Assembly (NCBI RefSeq): GCF_900163645.1
Contig: NZ_FUKM01000028.1
Span: forward strand, 1 to 64,000
Source of the DNA: Halomonas citrativorans
GTDB lineage: Bacteria; Pseudomonadota; Gammaproteobacteria; Pseudomonadales; Halomonadaceae
Reading direction: 5' to 3'
DNA: 64,000 nucleotides
In this document: in pieces, positions 48,402-56,136 of the stretch
Layout of the letters: the number at the start of each line of letters is the position of its first letter
How positions within the stretch are numbered: the first letter of the stretch is position 1
The notes under the pieces: model-generated
Seen by the model: the letters and a program-made list of their open reading frames with translations, nothing else
The model's database searches: none
What the model was told of the DNA's origin: nothing
Position numbers and translations under genes: made by a program

Positions 48402-49700
48402 TTAACCCAGGAATAGAAACTTCGCTGCAAACAGCAAGGCCAGAATCACGACAGCAGGATTCAGGTCGCTAAACCGGCCTGAAAGCGTTTTAATTCCTAC
48501 AAAGCTAATAAAGCCCAAAGCAATACCGTCAGCAATTGAAAACGTCAGCGGCATTGCCAATGCTGCAATTAATACCGGAGCAGCATCGGTTGGGTCTTCC
48601 CAGTTCGCATGGGATAAACTGCCCGCCATGAGTACCGCAACGTACAGCAGCGCACCGGCGGTGGCATAAGCCGGGATAGAGCCTGCTAACGGCGCAAAGA
48701 AAAGACTGATTAAAAACAGTACGCCGACCACGACGGCCGTTAGGCCTGTTCGCCCACCCGATGCAATACCCGCCGTTGATTCGATATAGCTCGTTGTGGT
48801 TGAGGTACCGAGTGCCGCGCCTGCCATGGATGCCGTGCTATCGGCCATCATGGCGCGCCCGATACGAGGCAGTTTGCCATCCTTGTCGAGTAGGTTACCC
48901 CGATGAGCAACCCCTACCAGCGTGCCGGATGTATCGAACAGATCAACAAACAGGAACGCAAAAATAACGCTAAGCATCGCCACATCAAGGGCACCCATCA
49001 GATCCATCGCCATAAAGGTAGGCGCGATAGAGGGCGGCATCGACATCACACCGTTGTATGCATTATGGCCCAACAGCATCGAAATGAGAGTAATGCCCAG
49101 GATGCCAATTAATACCGCGCCTTTGACCCGCAGGTACGCCAACGCCGTAATCACAAAAAAGCCCAGCAATGAATAAAGAGCCGCTGGCTGTGAAAGATCC
49201 CCCATCGCGACCAGAGTCGCCGGATTAGCAACCACAATACCTGCGTTTTTAAGCGCAATCATGGCCAGGAAAAGCCCAATACCTGCCGCAATCCCTAAGC
49301 GTAGCGAGAGTGGAATCGAGTTGATAATCCACTCACGGATTTTAAAAACACTCAGTACGAAGAATATCAAACCCGAGAAGAAGACCGCACCAAGCGCGGC
49401 TTCCCAGGTATATCCCATACCTAGCACCACGCCGTAAGTGAAGAAGGCGTTAAGCCCCATCCCCGGTGCTTGCGCAATGGGGTAATTAGCCCAAATCCCC
49501 ATCACGAAGCAGCCAATCGCTGCCGCCACACACGTCGCAACAAAGACGGCACCGTAATCCATACCCGCTTCCGACAGGATGCTAGGGTTTACGAAAATGA
49601 TATAGGCCATCGTCAGGAACGTTGTGATCCCGGCGACAACCTCTGTTTTCACATTCGTATTTAGCTCAGTGAGCTTGAAATACTTATCCAGAAGTTTCAT
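48402..49700 (-). CDS. Purine permease, AzgA-like NCS2/AzgA family
   Basis: A 432-residue polytopic membrane protein: YFKLTELNTNVKTEVVAG at the N-terminus, TFLTMAYIIFVNPSILSEAG, GLNAFFTYGVV and GTSTTTSYIESTAGIASGGRTGL are AzgA-family marks. It imports adenine, guanine or hypoxanthine with protons; exact preference is unknown. ATG 49700 (MKLLDKYFKL) is the family start; the upstream extension of the frame covers a repeat-rich leader. It is the first gene of the nucleobase salvage run. Confidence 0.88.
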   Translation of the reverse strand: MKLLDKYFKLTELNTNVKTEVVAGITTFLTMAYIIFVNPSILSEAGMDYGAVFVATCVAAAIGCFVMGIWANYPIAQAPGMGLNAFFTYGVVLGMGYTWEAALGAVFFSGLIFFVLSVFKIREWIINSIPLSLRLGIAAGIGLFLAMIALKNAGIVVANPATLVAMGDLSQPAALYSLLGFFVITALAYLRVKGAVLIGILGITLISMLLGHNAYNGVMSMPPSIAPTFMAMDLMGALDVAMLSVIFAFLFVDLFDTSGTLVGVAHRGNLLDKDGKLPRIGRAMMADSTASMAGAALGTSTTTSYIESTAGIASGGRTGLTAVVVGVLFLISLFFAPLAGSIPAYATAGALLYVAVLMAGSLSHANWEDPTDAAPVLIAALAMPLTFSIADGIALGFISFVGIKTLSGRFSDLNPAVVILALLFAAKFLFLG

Positions 49701-49918
49701 GTATGTTTTTATCCTACGCGCAAACGCAGTATGCGTCCGTATGCGTCCCCTTGGAGCGAGAAAAGCCGCACATGTTACCGAAAGCTCCCGCGTGATGCGA
49801 GTACCTAACACACAGCCGGACACAGCCGGTTTAAGCGGAGCCACCTCCGCTGACACTAACGCTAGCAATCTTCAGGCCATCAGCTAACCAACAGGTCAAC
49901 CAACCACCCGCTGCTTTC
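49701..49918 (-). repeat. Leader of the purine permease with three short direct-repeat pairs
   Basis: GTATGCGTCC is tandemly duplicated at 49729-49748, ACACAGCCGG at 49810-49829, and AACCAAC recurs at 49886-49892 and 49898-49904. An inverted repeat AGCGGAG/CTCCGCT lies near 49833-49850. I recognise no purine riboswitch. The 10-bp periods are one helical turn, which would suit a DNA-binding regulator. Confidence 0.45.
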
Positions 49919-50545
49919 TTATAATCGTTTAGCCAGCACGCGCTCGACCGTTTCGACAATCACCTGCGTTTGCGGATCAATTTCAATATTGACCTTATCG
50001 CCAGGCAGACGCTCTTTGAGCATGGTGCGTGAGAGCGTTTCGGGTATCAGATTTACACTGAACTCAATGCCGCTATCATCTGCCGCGCGACGCACATCTC
50101 CGACCGTCAAACTGATACCATCAACGCCGATATACCCCTTTTCAAACACAAAACGGCCAATCGTGTCGGGTAGAGAAAACCAAAGCCGACGGTTATTGGG
50201 AGCTTCTTCTATAGCGACGACGTTGGCCATACAGATAATATGGCCGGACATCGAATGCCCCCCAATCTCGTCGCCAAACCGTGCAGCACGCTCTATATTG
50301 ACGCGCCCACCCGGCTCAAGTGCACCAAGATTAGTCAAGCGCAGGGTTTCTCGCATCAAATCAAAGCTAACGTTATCGCCATCAATAGCGGTAACCGTTA
50401 AACACACGCCGTTATGGGACACAGACGCACCAATTTCCAACCCCTCACGCATTTCGGACGGCAATGCCACTACATGGGTTCGAAACGCGTCAAGTTCATG
50501 CACCTCTACTATACTTGCGGTGCCCTGCACGATGCCGGTAAACAT
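49919..50545 (-). CDS. ribE: Riboflavin synthase, alpha subunit
   Basis: A 208-residue two-repeat lumazine-binding protein: MFTGIVQGTASIV starts repeat 1 and GGHSMSGHIICMANV starts repeat 2 (about residue 97), with SVSHNGVCLTV and GYIGVDGISLTV as the paired ligand-binding segments. It dismutates two lumazine molecules to riboflavin. The ATG at 50545 follows AAGGG. No FMN riboswitch is evident upstream and no other rib gene is nearby. ribC is an alternative symbol. Confidence 0.93.
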   Translation of the reverse strand: MFTGIVQGTASIVEVHELDAFRTHVVALPSEMREGLEIGASVSHNGVCLTVTAIDGDNVSFDLMRETLRLTNLGALEPGGRVNIERAARFGDEIGGHSMSGHIICMANVVAIEEAPNNRRLWFSLPDTIGRFVFEKGYIGVDGISLTVGDVRRAADDSGIEFSVNLIPETLSRTMLKERLPGDKVNIEIDPQTQVIVETVERVLAKRL

Positions 50546-50824
50546 AATCAACCCTTATTACGTCACTTTGAAAACGCCTATTCAAACACGAAATCAACAC
50601 GGCGCAAGTTTATCCTTGTGAAGTTAACAATGCGCACACCGCACCCGGGAAAGTTTGATGGACACCATGCTTGACGCAAATCAAATGCCTTGATTGACGC
50701 AATGCAAAGAGCAGTACGTTTAAAAACATACGACTGCGCCTAATCAAGCGGCCACACGCGTATAAAGCAGCCGGTTTCAATTGACAAAGAGGAAGGGGCT
50801 GCTTAGACTTTCGGCCCATGTAAT
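50546..50824. other. Divergent intergenic region, ribE and metN upstream
   Basis: No convincing ORF. It must hold the ribE promoter (leftward) and the met promoter (rightward); I cannot place either with confidence. The open frames crossing it also run through the riboswitch, which argues against them. Confidence 0.4.
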
Positions 50825-50893
50825 GGCGCCGATTTGTACCCATATTGCGGGCGCCCACCAAGCCATAGGCTTGGTGAAGTGCAGCTAAAAGGG
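50825..50893 (+). ncRNA. SAM-II (SAM-alpha) type riboswitch aptamer, with inserted hairpin
   Basis: GGCGCC (50825-50830) pairs with GGCGCC (50850-50855) as P1. The loop between them carries GATTTGTACCC and TATTGC, and the 3' part AAGTGCAGCTAAAAGGG (50877-50893) can form the pseudoknot (CC with GG, GC with GC). These segments match the environmental SAM-II aptamer pattern GAUUU..CC..UAUUGC..GCGC..UG.AGCUAAAA.GGG. Unlike that compact aptamer, a 9-bp hairpin CACCAAGCC-ATA-GGCTTGGTG (50856-50876) is inserted between P1 and the pseudoknot strand. It precedes metNIQ, the methionine importer, as expected for a SAM sensor. SAM-V shares the core and is the alternative. Confidence 0.8.
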
Positions 50894-50909
50894 TGTGTCC
50901 AGCGTTGAT

Positions 50910-50937
50910 GGCCACCCGAAAGGGTGGCCTTTTTTTT
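50910..50937 (+). terminator. Intrinsic terminator in the met leader (riboswitch expression platform)
   Basis: GGCCACCC-GAAA-GGGTGGCC (50910-50917/50922-50929) followed by eight T lies 16 nt after the SAM-II-like aptamer and 62 bp before metN. The aptamer's 3' end plus the next two bases (GGGTG, 50891-50895) could pair with CACCC (50913-50917), which would block the terminator. SAM binding that buries GGG would then favour termination. Confidence 0.9.
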
Positions 50938-50999
50938 ATTCCTCGCCCTACGCTTGCTCCCTTGCACTCCGTCTTTGGCCTCCTATTAAGGCAGACGCT

Positions 51000-52043
51000 A
51001 TGATTGAACTTAGCAACGTCAGTAAAACTTATGGCAGCGGCAATAACGCCGTTCACGCCTTGAAAGATGTTAATTTGCACGTACCTAGAGGCGCTATTCA
51101 CGGCGTTATCGGCCTATCCGGCGCTGGAAAATCCACGCTAATCCGTTGCGTTAACTTACTTGAGCGGCCAACCAGTGGCAGCGTGACCGTGGATGGCCAA
51201 GAGATGACTCGTTTAAACGGCGGCGCCCTAAACCAGGCACGTCACCGCATTGGCATGATTTTCCAGCACTTCAACTTGCTTACTACGCGGAACGTGTTTG
51301 ATAACGTTGCTCTGCCGCTTGAGCTGATGGGTGAAAAACGTAGCGCCATTCAACGCCGCGTACTCCCGCTACTGGAAATGGTCGGGCTGGCTGACAAAGC
51401 CAAACAGTATCCCGCACAGCTCTCAGGTGGCCAAAAACAGCGTGTTGCTATCGCCCGCGCTCTGGCCAGCCAACCCAATGTGCTACTGTGTGATGAAGCA
51501 ACATCGGCGTTAGATCCACAAACTACCGGCTCTATTCTTGAGTTGCTGCGTGATATTAATCACCAGTTGGGTATCACTATTTTGTTGATTACCCATGAAA
51601 TGGAAGTGGTTAAGTCAATTTGCCACCGCGTAAGCCTTATTTCCAACGGCACACTCGTGGAAGACGCAGAAGTCGGCGACTTTTTCACGGCCCCCAACAC
51701 TCAGCTTGGCCGCGAATTTTTGAACGACTTTCTCCAACTTCCCCCCCCTAAAGAGCTGATCGAACGCTTAAACGATACGCCAGGAGAGACCACTCACCCC
51801 GTCGTACGCCTAACGTTTTCTGGCGATGCCGTCTCAACACCGCTTATCTCCCGCTTAGCCCGTGAGTGCAATGTGGATGTCAGCATTTTACAGGCCAAAG
51901 TCGAGTCCATTCAGGATCGCACCTTAGGGCTTATGATTGCAGAACTGCTCGGCACGACAGAGCAGACGCAACAGGCAATGGATTATCTTCAGTCTCACCA
52001 GTTAGAAGTCGAGGTACTTGGTTATGTCCAGCGCAATGTTTGA
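51000..52043 (+). CDS. metN: Methionine ABC transporter ATPase
   Basis: A 347-residue ATPase with Walker A GLSGAGKSTLIRCVN, signature LSGGQKQRVAIARAL, Walker B VLLCDEATSALD and a C-terminal ACT-like NIL domain (about 265-340) that senses methionine in MetN. ATG 51000 follows AAGGCAG; the upstream extension of the frame runs across the terminator. It is controlled by the leader riboswitch and overlaps metI by 20 bp. Confidence 0.94.
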   Translation: MIELSNVSKTYGSGNNAVHALKDVNLHVPRGAIHGVIGLSGAGKSTLIRCVNLLERPTSGSVTVDGQEMTRLNGGALNQARHRIGMIFQHFNLLTTRNVFDNVALPLELMGEKRSAIQRRVLPLLEMVGLADKAKQYPAQLSGGQKQRVAIARALASQPNVLLCDEATSALDPQTTGSILELLRDINHQLGITILLITHEMEVVKSICHRVSLISNGTLVEDAEVGDFFTAPNTQLGREFLNDFLQLPPPKELIERLNDTPGETTHPVVRLTFSGDAVSTPLISRLARECNVDVSILQAKVESIQDRTLGLMIAELLGTTEQTQQAMDYLQSHQLEVEVLGYVQRNV

Positions 52044-52677
52044 CCTTATTTTACAGGCCACGCTGGATACGCTGTATATGGTGGCCATCTCCGGCGTCAT
52101 TTCGACACTGCTCGGCCTACCGTTAGGCGTATTGTTGTACGCGACACGGCCAAGACAAATTCTAGCCCAGCCAGTGCTTAATCAGGTATTGAGCATTATT
52201 ACTAATATTGGCCGCTCGATTCCTTTCATTATTTTGATGGTGGCCATCATCCCGTTCACACGGATGCTGGTAGGCACCTCGATAGGCATCAACGCCGCAT
52301 CAGTTCCCCTAACCATTGCGGCCATCCCTTTTGTGGCACGTCTGATAGAGGGTGCACTCAATGAGGTGTCGCCAGGCCTGGTTGAATCTGCTCAATCCAT
52401 GGGCGCGACCCCTTGGCAGATTATACGCAAGGTACTTGTACCAGAGGCGCGGGGCGGCATCATTACAGGACTAACCATTACGCTGGTAACGCTAGTCAGT
52501 TACTCCGCGATGGCGGGCGCAGTAGGTGGTGGTGGCTTGGGAGACCTGGGCATCCGTTATGGATACAACCGTTTTAACCCCACTATTATGCTGATTACCG
52601 TGATTATTTTGGTGGTCATGGTGCAAGGCTTTCAAAGCCTGGGCGACTATCTGGTGCGCAAAAGTGATCGTAAATAG
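52024..52677 (+). CDS. metI: Methionine ABC transporter permease
   Basis: A 217-residue permease with about five helices, including the coupling-helix EAA-type motif (VESAQSMGATPWQIIRKVLVPEA cut across residues ~120-142) and SYSAMAGAVGGGGLGD. It forms the membrane dimer of MetNI. The start is ATG 52024 or 52036; both lie inside the metN 3' end, so translation is coupled. Confidence 0.92.
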   Translation: MSSAMFDLILQATLDTLYMVAISGVISTLLGLPLGVLLYATRPRQILAQPVLNQVLSIITNIGRSIPFIILMVAIIPFTRMLVGTSIGINAASVPLTIAAIPFVARLIEGALNEVSPGLVESAQSMGATPWQIIRKVLVPEARGGIITGLTITLVTLVSYSAMAGAVGGGGLGDLGIRYGYNRFNPTIMLITVIILVVMVQGFQSLGDYLVRKSDRK

Positions 52678-52782
52678 TGGTCGCAATTGGCCATGCTCAC
52701 TTATAACAAAAAAACATTAGAATTATTTTTCTTATTCCAATATTATTAAAAAATGACGATACAACGCATTAGGAGACTTATC

Positions 52783-53574
52783 ATGCAAAAACTAATAATT
52801 GGTAGCCTGACAGCCTTGGCACTGGCCGTTAACGTTGCCAACGCAGAAACCCGCACGCTGAAAATGGGTACCGTTGCCGGCCCCGAAACTGAAGTCATGG
52901 AAGTAGCGGCGCGGATTGCCAAAGAAGAGTACGACCTCAATGTCGAAATTATCGAATTTACCGACTACGTAACGCCCAACGTTGCGCTGGCCGACGGCAG
53001 CCTTGATGCCAATGCCTACCAGCATGCCCCCTACTTGGATGCAATGGTTAGCGATCGCGGCTATGATCTTGCCGTTGCAGGCTATACCTTTGTTTATCCG
53101 ATCGGTGCTTATTCAGAAAAATTCGACAGTATTGAAGATCTGCCCGACGGTGCACAGATTGCACTGCCCAACGATCCTTCCAATGAAGGTCGTGCACTAA
53201 TTTTGATGCATAACGAAGGCCTGATCACCCTGAACGATCCGGAGAACCTGGAAGCAACGCCGATCGATATTGCCGAGAATCCGCGTAACTTCCGCTTCCG
53301 TGAAATTGAAGCCGCCCAGTTGCCCCGCGTATTACGCGATGTCGACATGGCGTTTATCAATAACACGTTCGCCCAGCCAGCAGGCTTAAAGCTTGACGAC
53401 GCCCTGATCAAAGAAGGCCCTGAGTCCCCCTACGTGAACCTTATTGCTGTGCGCGGCGGTGACGAAGAGCGTGAAGACATTCGCCAACTGGTGGATGCCT
53501 ATCAGCGCGACGAAGTAGCAGCCAAAGCTGAAGAGCTGTTTAAAGGCGCTGCCGTACCGGGCTGGACTGAATAA
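52783..53574 (+). CDS. metQ: Methionine-binding periplasmic protein
   Basis: A 263-residue NlpA/MetQ-family binding protein with signal peptide MQKLIIGSLTALALAVNVANA and cleavage before ETR. The body has KMGTVAGPETEVMEVA, DYVTPNVALADGSLDANAYQH and ALPNDPSNEGRALI. The signal peptide lacks a lipobox Cys, so this is a soluble periplasmic protein, whereas E. coli MetQ is a lipoprotein. An AGGAG site lies 8 bp upstream. A very A/T-rich stretch (about 52700-52757) separates it from metI and could contain a secondary promoter or RNA processing site. Confidence 0.92.
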   Translation: MQKLIIGSLTALALAVNVANAETRTLKMGTVAGPETEVMEVAARIAKEEYDLNVEIIEFTDYVTPNVALADGSLDANAYQHAPYLDAMVSDRGYDLAVAGYTFVYPIGAYSEKFDSIEDLPDGAQIALPNDPSNEGRALILMHNEGLITLNDPENLEATPIDIAENPRNFRFREIEAAQLPRVLRDVDMAFINNTFAQPAGLKLDDALIKEGPESPYVNLIAVRGGDEEREDIRQLVDAYQRDEVAAKAEELFKGAAVPGWTE

Positions 53575-53592
53575 CCCCTTCAGCAAGCACCT

Positions 53593-53622
53593 CATCAGGC
53601 CGACCTTAGTGTCGGCCTGATG
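53593..53622 (+). terminator. Hairpin between metQ and msrC
   Basis: A perfect 12-bp inverted repeat (53593-53604/53611-53622, CATCAGGCCGAC) with loop CTTAGT lies 18 bp after metQ. The following T-run is short (CGTTTA), so it may be a weak terminator or a 3' stabiliser. It ends 16 bp before the msrC start. Confidence 0.6.
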
Positions 53623-53638
53623 CGTTTATGATGAGATA

Positions 53639-54109
53639 ATGATGCCAACCATTAATTACACGCTACTCAACCGCCAGCTTGAAGCCCTGCTTGATACACG
53701 CGACTGGCTTACCAACAGTGCTCAAATGTGCGCTTTTATTCAGCAGGAAGTACCTGACCTAAACTGGACGGGGTTTTATCTTCAGCGTCAACCTGAGGTT
53801 CTGGGGCTAGGGCCTTTTCAGGGCAAGCCCGCCTGCCACCCTATCCCTTTTAGCAAAGGCGTATGCGGAGCCGCAGCGCGCCAGCAGCAAACACAGCGGG
53901 TCGATGACGTACACGCCATCGCAGACCATATTGCCTGTGATGCCGACTCACGCTCCGAGCTGGTCATTCCCATCGTGATAGAAGGTTATCTATGGGGCGT
54001 TCTAGACTTGGACAGCCCTCTACCTGCGCGCTTTACCGCAGACGATCAGGCAGGAATCGAAGCGCTAATAGCGACTTTTCAGCGCCAAACAGATCTACCG
54101 ACCCGCTAG
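53639..54109 (+). CDS. msrC: Free methionine-(R)-sulfoxide reductase (GAF domain)
   Basis: A 156-residue GAF-fold protein with LNWTGFYL, GPFQGKPAC and the three redox cysteines of fRMsr: Cys66, Cys76 (GVCG) and Cys100 (HIACDADSRSELV). It reduces free methionine-(R)-sulfoxide. Its place right after metNIQ makes sense, because MetQ systems can import methionine sulfoxide as well as methionine. Two adjacent ATGs (53639, 53642) can serve as start. Confidence 0.9.
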   Translation: MMPTINYTLLNRQLEALLDTRDWLTNSAQMCAFIQQEVPDLNWTGFYLQRQPEVLGLGPFQGKPACHPIPFSKGVCGAAARQQQTQRVDDVHAIADHIACDADSRSELVIPIVIEGYLWGVLDLDSPLPARFTADDQAGIEALIATFQRQTDLPTR

Positions 54110-54381
54110 TGGTAAGCATGTAGATGAATCGTGCAGTAAGCGCGAAAAATAACGTCACTCATGGATAGTTCAGAGCGGCGGCGCGCTTTTCTTAGCGTTT
54201 GGTTGAATATTTCTTCTGCCTTATAGCGGCTCAACCCTAGCTCTTGAGCCGTATGAAAATACTTATCAAGCTCCACACTCTCAATATTATCGCTCACTAG
54301 CGGCGGTTTGTTTGCAGATTTAAGGCCTAACTTTAAGCCGCCAAAAACAGAGGCCCAACGGGGCAATAAATTAAGATACAT
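54106..54381 (-). CDS. Small protein of unknown function
   Basis: A 91-residue basic protein I do not recognise. A helical region LDKYFHTAQELGLSRYKAE followed by a basic stretch LRKARRRSEL makes up the C-terminal half. There is no signal peptide. A good ribosome site (AAGGA, 7 bp) precedes the ATG, which argues that it is real. It converges on msrC with a 4-bp overlap of the ends. Confidence 0.6.
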   Translation of the reverse strand: MYLNLLPRWASVFGGLKLGLKSANKPPLVSDNIESVELDKYFHTAQELGLSRYKAEEIFNQTLRKARRRSELSMSDVIFRAYCTIHLHAYH

Positions 54382-54668
54382 ATCTTCATCCTTGAATTAT
54401 GTTCATGGATAGAGTTGTTCATCACGGCACGAATTCCCGCATACTGCCACGCCAATAGCTATACACATATTGTACTTCATGAAGCATGACGTTATCGTGA
54501 CAGACACCATCTCACGCAAAAAGATACCGCTTGGGGGCGTGATGCTAGCCAAGGCGACACAGCGTACCAAGCACCCTAATCGCTGGGCGTTACACCCGAC
54601 AAAGTAAGCTGTATGAATAAAAATGCTGCGCGAAATAAACGTGCACGGTATGAAAACGACGCTAAACG
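54382..54668. other. Intergenic region, no supported gene
   Basis: The frames here lack ribosome sites. Two tiny plus-strand frames (54479-54607, 42 codons; 54613-54702, 29 codons, very basic) are open, but the second runs through the tRNA terminator. I see no other structure. Confidence 0.4.
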
Positions 54669-54698
54669 AAAAAACCCCGCGCTTAAAAAAGCACGGGG
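54669..54698 (-). terminator. Intrinsic terminator of the tRNA-Val pair
   Basis: On the minus strand CCCCGTGCTT-TTTT-AAGCGCGGGG (10 bp, one G-U pair) is followed by six T. It lies 9 bp after the 3' end of the second tRNA. Confidence 0.9.
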
Positions 54699-54707
54699 CT
54701 AACAATT

Positions 54708-54784
54708 TGGTAGGACCAGGCGGATTTGAACCGCCGACCTCCACGATGTCAACGTGGCGCTCTAACCAACTGAGCTATGGTCCT
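54708..54784 (-). tRNA. tRNA-Val (GAC), second copy
   Basis: A 77-nt tRNA with encoded CCA. Acceptor arms AGGACCA/TGGTCCT, D-loop AGCTCAGTTGGTTAGAGC, anticodon loop TTGACAT (anticodon GAC, valine) and T-arm GGCGGTTCAAATCCGCC all fold normally. It is identical to the copy at 54806-54882, 21 bp away. Confidence 0.96.
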
Positions 54785-54805
54785 AAATAGAAAAGGTTGC
54801 GATGA

Positions 54806-54882
54806 TGGTAGGACCAGGCGGATTTGAACCGCCGACCTCCACGATGTCAACGTGGCGCTCTAACCAACTGAGCTATGGTCCT
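54806..54882 (-). tRNA. tRNA-Val (GAC), first copy
   Basis: The same 77-nt sequence as the copy at 54708-54784, with encoded CCA and anticodon GAC. It lies first in the leftward transcript, so the pair is a recent or gene-converted tandem duplication sharing one terminator. Confidence 0.96.
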
Positions 54883-55054
54883 GTCGTGCAACGGATGCGT
54901 ATTCTACTTATTTATCACTGCATTGCAAGCTAATTTTTTCTTTCTGAACAACCCATTCACGCACTATCTCGCTATAAAATCGCTACGTAAGTGAGTATTT
55001 AAATTTTCAGCGTTTTAAACAATCCAACCCTCTTTCTAATGCAGGAAACCAATA

Positions 55055-56128
55055 ATGCTCGCCCCTCTTCTTGTGTGCATGGCGTTAATACCACTGCTTG
55101 CAACACTGATTGCACGCATCCCTCTTCACTGGTGGTGGATCCGCTGTTTTGAATTCCCTCGCGTTCAAATAGCAACTCTGTCGCTGCTTTGTGGGGTATC
55201 CGCTCTCGTCTTTCTATCTCCTGGCAATTGGCATATCGCGATTTGGATTATCGTTCTCATCACCATCGCTTTACAAAGCCAATATATCTTGCCTTGGACC
55301 CGGCTGTGGCCAGTGGACGTTAAAAACGCATCCAAGCAGTCTCCCAGCAAACAGCACATTACGCTTTTAATTGCCAATGTGCTGACGCCTAATCGGCACA
55401 CGGAAGGATTACTGGGGATGATCCAGCAACACCAGCCGGATATCATTTTAACCCTTGAGTCAGATCAGTGGTGGCAGGATAAGCTCGACCCCGTGCTAGC
55501 AGAACAGTGGCAATATAACGTTAAAGTGCCTTTAGATAACTTGTACGGCATGCATCTTTATTCGCGCTTGCCTCTGAAAGACGCCTCCGTTAAATGGCTG
55601 ATCCAGGAGGATATCCCTTCCATTCATACTCAGGTTCAGCTTGAAAGCGGAGACCATATTCGTCTATATGCCGTCCACCCTCGTCCACCTGCACCATCAG
55701 AAAGCGAAAAGTCGCTATGGCGTGATGCCGAACTTTTATGGGTGGGCCAAGAGGTGCACCAAACGCCCCAGCCTACCCTGGTCGCTGGCGATCTTAATGA
55801 TGTAGCCTGGTCACGTACCACGCGACTATTTTGCCGGGTTAGCGGCATGCTTGACCCCAGGCGCGGCCGGGGCATGTTTAGCACCTTCCACGCCAAGAAC
55901 CCCTTATTACGCTGGCCTCTTGATCACATTTTTGTGACCAACCATTTTACCTTGGTCAACATGCAGCGCCTTGACGCCTTTGGGTCTGACCACTTTCCTA
56001 TTCTCGCTACCTTATGCTATCAACCTTCTCGCCAAAATGAGCAGGAGCGACCCGAAGCCGACAGCGAAGAGCGTCAACAAGCCAGCGAAACTATTCAAAA
56101 AGGCAAAACCGAGAAGCAACAAACCTGA
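55055..56128 (+). CDS. Membrane-anchored endonuclease/exonuclease/phosphatase-family protein
   Basis: A 357-residue protein with three predicted N-terminal helices (1-90) and an EEP domain (about 100-325). Catalytic landmarks are LIANVLTPN, ILTLESDQWW (Glu), HPRPP, LVAGDLNDVAW (Asp-x-Asn) and FGSDHFPI (SDH). The tail (330-357) is charged. The substrate (nucleic acid, phospholipid or phosphoester) is not evident. It is convergent with fumC, 8 bp apart. Confidence 0.82.
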   Translation: MLAPLLVCMALIPLLATLIARIPLHWWWIRCFEFPRVQIATLSLLCGVSALVFLSPGNWHIAIWIIVLITIALQSQYILPWTRLWPVDVKNASKQSPSKQHITLLIANVLTPNRHTEGLLGMIQQHQPDIILTLESDQWWQDKLDPVLAEQWQYNVKVPLDNLYGMHLYSRLPLKDASVKWLIQEDIPSIHTQVQLESGDHIRLYAVHPRPPAPSESEKSLWRDAELLWVGQEVHQTPQPTLVAGDLNDVAWSRTTRLFCRVSGMLDPRRGRGMFSTFHAKNPLLRWPLDHIFVTNHFTLVNMQRLDAFGSDHFPILATLCYQPSRQNEQERPEADSEERQQASETIQKGKTEKQQT

Positions 56129-56136
56129 TCGACTGG

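Noticed and set aside
49701..49918. A possible purine riboswitch before the purine permease
   Set aside because: None of the conserved purine aptamer loop sequences could be found on the minus strand.
49989..50621. A 210-codon frame opposite riboflavin synthase
   Set aside because: Shadow ORF with Ser/Thr/Arg-rich composition typical of antisense frames; riboflavin synthase is certain.
50610..51101. A 163-codon minus-strand frame across the met leader
   Set aside because: It lies antisense to the riboswitch, terminator and metN start, with no ribosome site or known motif.
54479..54702. Two tiny plus-strand frames (42 and 29 codons), the second very basic
   Set aside because: No ribosome sites, and the second includes the tRNA terminator; probably chance.
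54403..54744. A 113-codon minus-strand frame upstream of the small unknown gene
   Set aside because: It reads through tRNA-Val and its terminator; the N-terminus is just translated tRNA.
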